From the NCBI GenBank assembly GCA_947623455.1, contig OX392536.1:33485465-33549464 (forward strand): a stretch of DNA of 64,000 nucleotides. Direction: 5' to 3'. This document shows, piece by piece, positions 54,716 to 64,000 of the stretch; the first letter of the stretch is position 1; every line of letters starts with the position of its first letter. The translations under genes and the position numbers were made by a program. The DNA comes from Mimachlamys varia. Lineage: Eukaryota; Mollusca; Bivalvia; Pectinida; Pectinidae. The notes beneath the pieces are model-generated. The model did not search any database and was not told the origin of the DNA. It saw only the letters and a list, made by a program, of their open reading frames with translations.

Positions 54716-57700
54716 TGTTTGTTATATAGACAGTGGTTAGATGTGGTCTGGTTTGTTATACAGACAATTGTTAGATGCGGTCTTGTTTGTTATATAGACA
54801 GTTGTTAGATGTGGGCTGGTTTGTTATAGTGAGAGTTGTTAGATGTGGGCTGGTTTGTTATACAGACAGTTGATAGATGTCGGCTGGTTTGTTATAGTGA
54901 GAGTTGTTAGATGTGGTCTGGTTTGTTATACACACAGTTGTTAGATGTGGGCTGGTTTGTTATAGTGAGAGTTGTTAGATGTGGCCTGGTTTGTTATACA
55001 GACAGTTTATAGATGTCGGCTGGTTTGTTATAGTGAGAGTTGTTAGATGTGGTCTGGTTTGTTATACACACAGTTGTTAGATGTGGGCTGGTTTGTTATA
55101 GTGAGAGTTGTTAGATGTGGCCTGGTTTGTTATACAGACAGTTGTTAGATGTGGGCTGGTTTGTTATAGTGAGAGTTGTTAGATGTGGCCTGGTTTGTTA
55201 TACAGACAGTTGATAGATGTCGGCTGGTTTGTTATAGTGAGAGTTGTTAGATGTGGCCTGGTTTGTTATACAGACAGTTGATAGATGTCGGCTGGTTTGT
55301 TATAGTGAGAGTTGTTAGATGTTGCCTGGTTTGTTATACAGACAGTTGTTAGATGTGGTCTGGCTTGTTATACTGACAGTTGTTAGATGTGGTCTTGTTT
55401 GTTATACAGACAGTTGTTAGATGTGGTCTGGTTTGTTATACAGACAGTTGTTAGATGTGGGCTGGTTTGTTATACAGACAGTTGATAGATGTGGGCTGGT
55501 TTGTTATACACACAGTTGTTAGATGTGGGCTGGTTTGTTATAGTGAGAGTTGTTAGATGTGGCCTGGTTTGTTATACAGACAGTTGTTAGATGTGGGCTG
55601 GTTTGTTATAGTGAGAGTTGTTAGATGTGGCCTGGTTTGTTATACAGACAGTTGTTAGATGTGGGCTGGTTTGTTATAGTGAGAGTTGTTAGATGTGGCC
55701 TGGTTTGTTATACAGACAGTTGATAGATGTCGGCTGGTTTGTTATAGTGAGAGTTGTTAGATATGGGCTGGTTTGTTATACAGACAGTTGTTAGATGTGG
55801 GCTGGTTTGTTATACAGACAGTTGTTAGATGTGGTCTGGTTTGTTATAAAGACAGTTATTAGATGTGGTCTGGTTTGTTATACAGACAGTTGTTAGATGT
55901 GGTCTGGTTTGTTATACAGACAGTTGTTAGATGTTGCCTGGTTTGTTATACTGACAGTTGTTAGATGTTGTCTGGTTTGTGATACAGGCAGTTGTTGCAT
56001 GTGGTCTTGTTTGTTATACAGACAGTTGTTAGATGCGGTCTGGTTTGTTATACAGTCAGTTTTTAGATGTGGTCTGATTTATCATACAGACAGTTGTTAT
56101 ATGTGGTCTGGTTTGTTATACAGACAGTTGTTAGATGTGGGCTGGTTTGTTATACAGACAGTTGTTAAATGTGGTCTGGTTTGTTATACAGACAGTTGTT
56201 AGATGTGGTCTGATTTATCATACATACAGTTGTTAGATGTGGTCTGGTTTGTTATACAGACAGTTGTTAGATGTGGTCTGATCGTTATACACGCACTTGT
56301 TAGATGCGGTCTGATTTATCATACAGACTGTTGTTAGATGCGGTCTGGTTTGTTATACAGACAGTTGTTAGATGTGGTCTGGTTTGTTATACAGACAGTT
56401 GTTAGATGTGGTCTGGTTTGTTATACAGACAGTTGTAAGATTTGGTCTTGTTTGGTATACAGACAGTTGTTAGATGTGGTCTGGTTTGCTATCCAGACAG
56501 TTGTAAGATGTGGTCTGGTTTGTTATACAGACAGTTGTTAGATGTGGTCTGATTTATCATACAGACAGTTGTTAGATGCGGTCTGGTTTGTTATAGTGAG
56601 AGTTGTTAGATGTGGTTTGGTTTGTTATACAGACAGTTGTTAGATGTGGTCTGATTTATCATACAGACAGTTGTTAGATGCGGTCTGGTTTGTTATAAAG
56701 ACAGTTATTAGATGTGGTCTGGTTTGTTATACAGACAGTTGTTAGATGTGGGCTGGTTTGTTATAGTGAGAGTTGTTAGATGTGGCCTGGTTTGTTATAC
56801 ACACAGTTGTTAGATGTGGGCTGGTTTGTTATACTGACAGTTGTTAGATGTGGTCTGGTTTGTTATACAGACAGTTGTTAGATGTGGTCTGGTTTGTTAT
56901 ACAGACAGTTGTTAGATGTGGTCTGGTTTGTTATACAGACAGTTGTTAGATGTGGTCTGGTTTGTTATACTGACAGTTGTTAGATGTGGTCTGGTTTGTT
57001 ATACAGACAGTTGTTAGATGTGGTCTGGTTTGTTATACACACAGTTGTTAGATGTGGTCTGGTTTGTTATACACACAGTTGTTAGATGTGGGCTGGTTTG
57101 TTATACTGACAGTTGTTAGATGTGGGCTGGTTTGTTATACAGACAGTTGATAGATGTGGTCTGGTTTGTTATAGTGAGAGTTGTTAGATGTGGTCTGGTT
57201 TGTTATAGTGAGAGTTGTTAGATGTGGTCTGGTTTGTTATACAGACAGTTGATAGATGTGGTCTGGTTTGTTATACACACAGTTGTTAAATGTGGTCTGG
57301 TTTGTTATACAGACAGTTGTTAGATGTGGTCTGATTGATCATACAGACAGTTGTTAGATGCGGTCTGGTTTGTTATAGTGAGAGTTGTTAGATGTGGTTT
57401 GGTTTGTTATACAGACAGTTGTTAGATGTGGTCTGATTTATCATACAGACAGTTGTTAGATGCGGTCTGGTTTGTTATAGTGAGAGTTGTTAGATGTGGT
57501 CTGGTTTGTTATAGTGAGATTTGTTAGATGTGGCCTGGTTTGTTATACAGACAGTTGATAGATGTGGGCTGGTTTGTTATACACACAGTTGTTAGAGGTG
57601 GGCTGGTTTGTTATACTGACAGTTGTTAGATGTGGTCTGGTTTGTTATACAGACAGTTGTTAGATGTGGGCTGGTTTGTTATACACACAGTTGTTAGATG

Positions 57701-60127
57701 TGGGCTGGTTTGTTATACTGACAGTTGTTAGATGTGGTGTGGTTTGTTATACAGACAGTTGTTAGATGTGGGCTGGTTTGTTATACACACAGTTGTTAAA
57801 TGTGGTCTGGTTTGTTATACAGACAGTTGTTAGATGTGGTCTGATTTATCATACAGACAGTTGTTAGATGCGGTCTGGTTTGTTATAGTGAGAGTTGTTA
57901 GATGTGGTTTGGTTTGTTATACAGACAGTTGTTAGATGTGGTCTGATTTATCATACAGACAGTTGTTAGATGCGGTCTGGTTTGTTATAAAGACAGTTAT
58001 TAGATGTGGTCTGGTTTGTTATACAGACAGTTGTTAGATGTGGGCTGGTTTGTTATACACACAGTTGTTAGATGTGGTCTGGTTTGTTATAGTGAGAGTT
58101 GTTAGATGTGGGCTGGTTTGTTATAGTGAGAGTTGTTAGATGTGGTCTGGTTTGTTATATAGACAGTTGTTAGATGTGGTCTGGTTTGTTATACAGACAA
58201 TTGTTAGATGCGGTCTTGTTTGTTATATAGACAGTTGTTAGATGTGGGCTGGTTTGTTATAGTGAGAGTTGTTAGATGTGGGCTGGTTTGTTATACAGAC
58301 AGTTGATAGATGTCGGCTGGTTTGTTATAGTGAGAGTTGTTAGATGTGGTCTGGTTTGTTATACACACAGTTGTTAGATGTGGGCTGGTTTGTTATAGTG
58401 AGAGTTGTTAGATGTGGCCTGGTTTGTTATACAAACAGTTGATAGATGTCGGCTGGTTTGTTATAGTGAGAGTTGTTAGATGTGGTCTGGTTTGTTATAC
58501 ACACAGTTGTTAGATGTGGGCTGGTTTGTTATAGTGAGAGTTGTTAGATGTGGCCTGGTTTGTTATACAGACAGTTGTTAGATGTGGGCTGGTTTGTTAT
58601 AGTGAGAGTTGTTAGATGTGGCCTGGTTTGTTATACAGACAGTTGATAGATGTCGGCTGGTTTGTTATAGTGAGAGTTGTTAGATGTGGCCTGGTTTGTT
58701 ATACAGACAGTTGATAGATGTCGGCTGGTTTGTTATAGTGAGAGTTGTTAGATGTTGCCTGGTTTGTTATACAGACAGTTGTTAGATGTGGTCTGGCTTG
58801 TTATACTGACAGTTGTTAGATGTGGTCTTGTTTGTTATACAGACAGTTGTTAGATGTGGTCTGGTTTGTTATACAGACAGTTGTTAGATGTGGGCTGGTT
58901 TGTTATACAGACAGTTGATAGATGTGGGCTGGTTTGTTATACACACAGTTGTTAGATGTGGGCTGGTTTGTTATAGTGAGAGTTGTTAGATGTGGCCTGG
59001 TTTGTTATACAGACAGTTGTTAGATGTGGGCTGGTTTGTTATAGTGAGAGTTGTTAGATGTGGCCTGGTTTGTTATACAGACAGTTGTTAGATGTGGGCT
59101 GGTTTGTTATAGTGAGAGTTGTTAGATGTGGCCTGGTTTGTTATACAGACAGTTGATAGATGTCGGCTGGTTTGTTATAGTGAGAGTTGTTAGATATGGG
59201 CTGGTTTGTTATACAGACAGTTGTTAGATGTGGGCTGGTTTGTTATACAGACAGTTGTTAGATGTGGTCTGGTTTGTTATAAAGACAGTTATTAGATGTG
59301 GTCTGGTTTGTTATACAGACAGTTGTTAGATGTGGTCTGGTTTGTTATACAGACAGTTGTTAGATGTTGCCTGGTTTGTTATACTGACAGTTGTTAGATG
59401 TTGTCTTGTTTGTGATACAGAAAGTTGTTAGATGCGGTCTGGTTTGTTATACAGTCAGTTTTTAGATGTGGTCTGATTTATCATACAGACAGTTGTTATA
59501 TGTGGTCTGGTTTGTTATACAGACAGTTGTTAGATGTGGGCTGGTTTGTTATACAGACAGTTGTTAAATGTGGTCTGGTTTGTTATACAGACAGTTGTTA
59601 GATGTGGTCTGATTTATCATACATACAGTTGTTAGATGTGGTCTGGTTTGTTATACAGACAGTTGTTAGATGTGGTCTGATCGTTATACACGCACTTGTT
59701 AGATGCGGTCTGATTTATCATACAGACAGTTGTTAGATGCGGTCTGGTTTGTTATACACAGAGTTGTTAGATGTGGTCTGGTTTGTTATACAGACAGTTG
59801 TTAGATGTGGTCTGGTTTGTTATACAGACAGTTGTAAGATTTGGTCTAGTTTGGTATACAGACAGTTGTTAGATGTGGTCTGGTTTGCTATCCAGACAGT
59901 TGTAAGATGTGGTCTGGTTTGTTATACAGACAGTTGTTAGATGTGGTCTGATTTATCATACAGACAGTTGTTAAATGTGGTCTGGTTTGTTATACAGACA
60001 GTTGTTAGATGCGGTCTGGTTTGTTATAGTGAGAGTTGTTAGATGTGGTTTGGTTTGTTATACAGACAGTTGTTAGATGTGGTCTGATTTATCATACAGA
60101 CAGTTGTTAGATGCGGTCTGGTTTGTT
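54716..60127 (+). repeat. About 2-kb segment duplicated 3.4 kb away within the satellite
   Basis: The block 54,716-56,694 recurs at about 58,149-60,127. Markers CAGACAATTG (54,761/58,194) and GTTGCCTGGT (55,321/58,754) are 3,433 apart; after one unit lost at 59,420 the marker ATCGTTATACACGCACTTG (56,281/59,680) is 3,399 apart. The two copies differ by scattered single bases. Confidence 0.88.
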
Positions 60128-60240
60128 ATAGTGAGAGTTGTTAGATGTTATCTGGTTTGTTACAGTGAGATTTGTTAGATGTGGCCTGGTTTGTTATACA
60201 GACAGTTGATAGATGTGGGCTGGTTTGTTATACACACAGT

Positions 60241-60956
60241 TGTTAGATGCGGTCTGGTTTGTTATAGTGAGAGTTGTTAGATGTGGTCTGGTTTGTTATA
60301 GTGAGATTTGTTAGATGTGGCCTGGTTTGTTATACAGACAGTTGATAGATGTGGGCTGGTTTGTTATACACACAGTTGTTAGATGTGGTCTGATTTATCA
60401 TACAGACAGTTGTTAGATGCGGTCTGGTTTGTTATAGTGAGAGTTGTTAGATGTGGTCTGGTTTGTTATAGTGAGATTTGTTAGATGTGGCCTGGTTTGT
60501 TATACAGACAGTTGATAGATGTGGGCTGGTTTGTTATACACACAGTTGTTAGATGCGGTCTGGTTTGTTATAGTGAGAGTTGTTAGATGTGGTCTGGTTT
60601 GTTATAGTGAGATTTGTTAGATGTGGCCTGGTTTGTTATACAGACAGTTGATAGATGTGGGCTGGTTTGTTATACACACAGTTGTTAGATGCGGTCTGGT
60701 TTGTTATAGTGAGAGTTGTTAGATGTGGTCTGGTTTGTTATAGTGAGATTTGTTAGATGTGGCCTGGTTTGTTATACAGACAGTTGATAGATGTGGGCTG
60801 GTTTGTTATACACACAGTTGTTAGATGCGGTCTGGTTTGTTATAGTGAGAGTTGTTAGATGTGGTCTGGTTTGTTATAGTGAGATTTGTTAGATGTGGCC
60901 TGGTTTGTTATACAGACAGTTGATAGATGTGGGCTGGTTTGTTATAGTGAGAGTTG
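60241..60956 (+). repeat. Tetrameric higher-order repeat (136 bp)
   Basis: Four variant units in fixed order (TGCGGTCTGG..GTGAGAGTT, TGTGGTCTGG..GTGAGATTT, TGTGGCCTGG..CAGACAGTT, TGTGGGCTGG..CACACAGTT) repeat with starts at 60,411, 60,547, 60,683 and 60,819, each 136 bases apart. A first copy at 60,241 has one extra unit. Confidence 0.9.
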
Positions 60957-63900
60957 TTAGATGTGGTCTGGTTTGTTATACACACAGTTGTTAGATGTGG
61001 TCTGGTTTGTTATACACACAGTTGTTAGATGTGGTCTGGTTTGTTATACACACAGTTGTTAGATGTGGGCTGGTTTGTTATACAGACAGTTGTTAGATGT
61101 GGGCTTGTTAGTTATACAGACAGTTGTTAGATGCGGTCTGGTTTGTTATATAGACAGTTGTTAGATGTGGTCTGGTTTGTTATACACACAGTTGTTAGAT
61201 GTGGTCTGGTTTGTTATATAGACAGTTGTTAGATGTGGTCTGGTTTGTTATACAGACAGTTGTTAGATGTGGTCTGGTTTGTTATATAGACAGTTGTTAG
61301 ATGTGGTCTGGTTTGTTATACACACAGTTGTTAGATGTGGTCTGGTTTGTTATACAGACAGTTGTTAGATGTGGGCTGGTTTGTTATACAGACAGTTGTT
61401 AGATGTGGGCTGGTTTGTTATACAGACAGTTGTTAGATGTGGTCTGGTTTGTTATACACACAGTTGTTAGATGTGGTCTGGTTTGTTATACAGACAGTTA
61501 TTAGATGTGGGCTGGTTTGTTATACAGACAGTTGTTAGATGTGGGCTTGTTAGTTATACAGACAGTTGTTAGATGCGGTCTGGTTTGTTATATAGACAGT
61601 TGTTAGATGTGGTCTGGTTTGTTATACACACAGTTGTTAGATGTGGTCTGATTTGTTATACACACAGTTGTTAGATGTGGTCTGGTTTGTTATACACACA
61701 GTTGTTAGATGTGGTCTGGTTTGTTATACAGACAGTTGTTAGATGTGGGCTTGTTAGTTATACAGACAGTTGTTAGATGCGGTCTGGTTTGTTATACTGA
61801 CAGTTGTTAGATGTGGTCTGGTTTGTTATACTGACAGTTGTTAGATGTGGTCTGGTTTGTTATACAGACAGTTGTTAGATGTGGTCTGGTTTGTTATACT
61901 GACAGTTGTTAGATGTGGCCTGGTTTGTTATACAGACAGTTGTTAGATGTGGTCTGGTTTGTTATACAGACAGTTGTTAGATGTGGCCTGGTTTGTTATA
62001 CAGACAGTTGTTAGATGTGGGCTTGTTAGTTATACAGACAGTTGTTAGATGCGGTCTGGTTTGTTATACTGACAGTTGTTAGATGTGGTTTGGTTTGTTA
62101 TAGTGAGAGTTGTTAGATGTGGTCTGGTTTGTTATAGTGAGAGTTGTTAGATGTGGTCTGGTTTGTTATAGTGAGAGTTGTTAGATGTGGTCTGGTTTGT
62201 TATACTGACAGTTGTTAGATGTGGTCTGGTTTGTTATACACACAGTTGTTAGATGTGGGCTGGTTTGTTATACTGACAGTTGTTAGATGTGGTCTGGTTT
62301 GTTATACAGACAGTTGTTAGATGTGGTCTGGTTTGTTATACAGACAGTTGTTAGATGTGGGCTGGTTTGTTATACAGACAGTTGTTAGATGTGGTCTGGT
62401 TTGTTATACACACAGTTGTTAAATGTGGTCTGGTTTGTTATACAGACAGTTGTTAGATGCGGTCTGGTTTGTTATAGTGAGAGTTGTTAGATGTGGTTTG
62501 GTTTGTTATACAGACAGTTGTTAGATGTGGTCTGATTTATCATACAGACAGTTGTTAGATGCGGTCTGGTTTGTTATAAAGACAGTTATTAGATGTGGTC
62601 TGGTTTGTTATACAGACAGTTGTTAGATGTGGGCTGGTTTGTTATAGTGAGAGTTGTTAGATGTGGCCTGGTTTGTTATACACACAGTTGTTAGATGTGG
62701 GCTGGTTTGTTATACTGACAGTTGTTAGATGTGGTCTGGTTTGTTATACAGACAGTTGTTAGATGTGGTCTGGTTTGTTATACAGACAGTTGTTAGATGT
62801 GGGCTGGTTTGTTATACAGACAGTTGTTAGATGTGGGCTGGTTTGTTATACAGACAGTTGTTAGATGTGGTCTTGTTTGTTATACACACAGTTGTTAGAT
62901 GTGGTCTGGTTTGTTATACACACAGTTGTTAGATGTGGTCTGGTTTGTTATACACACAGTTGTTAGATGTGGGCTGGTTTGTTATACTGACAGTTGTTAG
63001 ATGTGGGCTGGTTTGTTATACACACAGTTGTTAGATGTGGTCTGGTTTGTTATACACACAGTTGTTAGATGTGGTCTGGTTTGTTATACACACAGTTGTT
63101 AGATGTGGGCTGGTTTGTTATACTGACAGTTGTTAGATGTGGGCTGGTTTGTTATACAGACAGTTGATAGATGTGGTCTGGTTTGTTATACACACAGTTG
63201 TTAGATGTGGTCTGGTTTGTTATACACACAGTTGTTAGATGTGGTCTGGTTTGTTATAGTGAGAGTTGTTAGATGTGGTCTGGTTTGTTATAGTGAGAGT
63301 TGTTAGATGTGGTCTGGTTTGTTATACAGACAGTTGATAGATGTGGTCTGGTTTGTTATACACACAGTTGTTAAATGTGGTCTGGTTTGTTATACAGACA
63401 GTTGTTAGATGTGGTCTGATTTATCATACAGACAGTTGTTAGATGCGGTCTGGTTTGTTATAGTGAGAGTTGTTAGATGTGGTTTGGTTTGTTATACAGA
63501 CAGTTGTTAGATGTGGTCTGATTTATCATACAGACAGTTGTTAGATGCGGTCTGGTTTGTTATAGTGAGAGTTGTTAGATGTGGTCTGGTTTGTTATAGT
63601 GAGATTTGTTAGATGTGGCCTGGTTTGTTATACAGACAGTTGATAGATGTGGGCTGGTTTGTTATACACACAGTTGTTAGATGTGGGCTGGTTTGTTATA
63701 CTGACAGTTGTTAGATGTGGGCTGGTTTGTTATACACACAGTTGTTAGATGTCGGCTGGTTTGTTATACTGACAGTTGTTAGATGTGGGCTGGTTTGTTA
63801 TACACACAGTTGTTAAATGTGGTCTGGTTTGTTATAGTGAGATTTGTTAGATGTGGTCTGGTTTGTTATACAGACAGTTGATAGATGTGGGCTGGTTTGT

Positions 63901-64000
63901 TATACACACAGTTGTTAGATGTGGGCTGGTTTGTTATACTGACAGTTGTTAGATGTGGGCTGGTTTGTTATACTGACAGTTGTTAGATGTGGTGTGGTTT

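Larger units (their letters stand above)
47467..64000 (+). repeat. Satellite, 34-bp period, about 485 copies, runs off the window
   Basis: The unit is GTTAGATGTGGTCTGGTTTG followed by TTATACAGACAGTT. Frequent variants change the last part to TTATAGTGAGAGTT, TTATACACACAGTT or TTATACTGACAGTT, or change the middle to GTGGGCTGG, GTGGCCTGG or a GATTTATCAT form. The array starts abruptly after TACACTTTTAAAATAAGCCT and has no interruption up to the window end, so its true length is unknown. The plus strand is rich in G and T. Because 34 is not a multiple of three, only short frames occur (for example 55,897-56,202); these are not genes. Confidence 0.98.

Noticed and set aside
51572..59940. Several 66-101 codon frames in the 34-bp satellite
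   Set aside because: They repeat the same three translations of the unit and vary only with repeat variants.
3521..64000. Regular repeats of 24-51 bp as CRISPR arrays
   Set aside because: Units are directly contiguous with no unique spacers, and the setting is eukaryotic.
1..64000. A complete novel defence, mobile or biosynthetic system
   Set aside because: No group of recognisable enzymes or linked genes was found; the notable content is repeats, small transposons and unassigned exons.

Overview
The window is non-coding-rich eukaryotic nuclear DNA: AT-rich, with long tandem arrays, tRNA-derived SINEs and several non-autonomous DNA transposons with readable target-site duplications. No bacterial, phage or plasmid feature was seen. 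The SINE types, the TGACCT-rich patches and the many minisatellites suggest a lophotrochozoan, probably a bivalve mollusc. That is inference from style; no marker gene fixes the species. Most long open frames lie inside tandem repeats whose period is a multiple of three, or inside transposons, and are not genes.

Layout. 1-3,500: sparse DNA with a candidate two-exon minus-strand gene start (575-1,010) and a small hairpin repeat. 3,500-10,700: three unrelated minisatellites that all have a 32-bp period, the largest about 4.4 kb. 10,750-13,370: a candidate plus-strand transcription unit (CpG-rich first exon, second exon, then a 58-codon frame with one membrane segment). 13,700-19,500: a SINE, imperfect tandem repeats, paired CRE sites, an 880-bp foldback element with a 9-bp duplication and a 225-bp MITE with an 8-bp duplication. 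19,855-23,010: a 51/52-bp array. 18,630-25,340: the best gene evidence in the window, a set of short minus-strand exon candidates whose splice phases agree, running on both sides of the 51-bp array. I do not recognise the protein. 25,700-36,600: scattered candidate exons (one with an elongin BC-box motif), a pogo/Tc1-like MITE, three elements flanked by TTAA, and SINEs. 35,677-43,100: a second 51-bp array, a 24-bp array, more SINEs. 43,100-47,460: mostly featureless, with a candidate minus-strand two-exon gene end and a GC-rich patch. 47,467 to the end: one continuous 34-bp satellite, about 16.5 kb, cut by the window edge, with nested higher-order repeats.

The gene calls come from reading-frame, splice-signal and phase arguments only. 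They are exon candidates, not confirmed genes. The repeat and transposon calls are much firmer because their copies, inverted arms and target duplications can be read directly.
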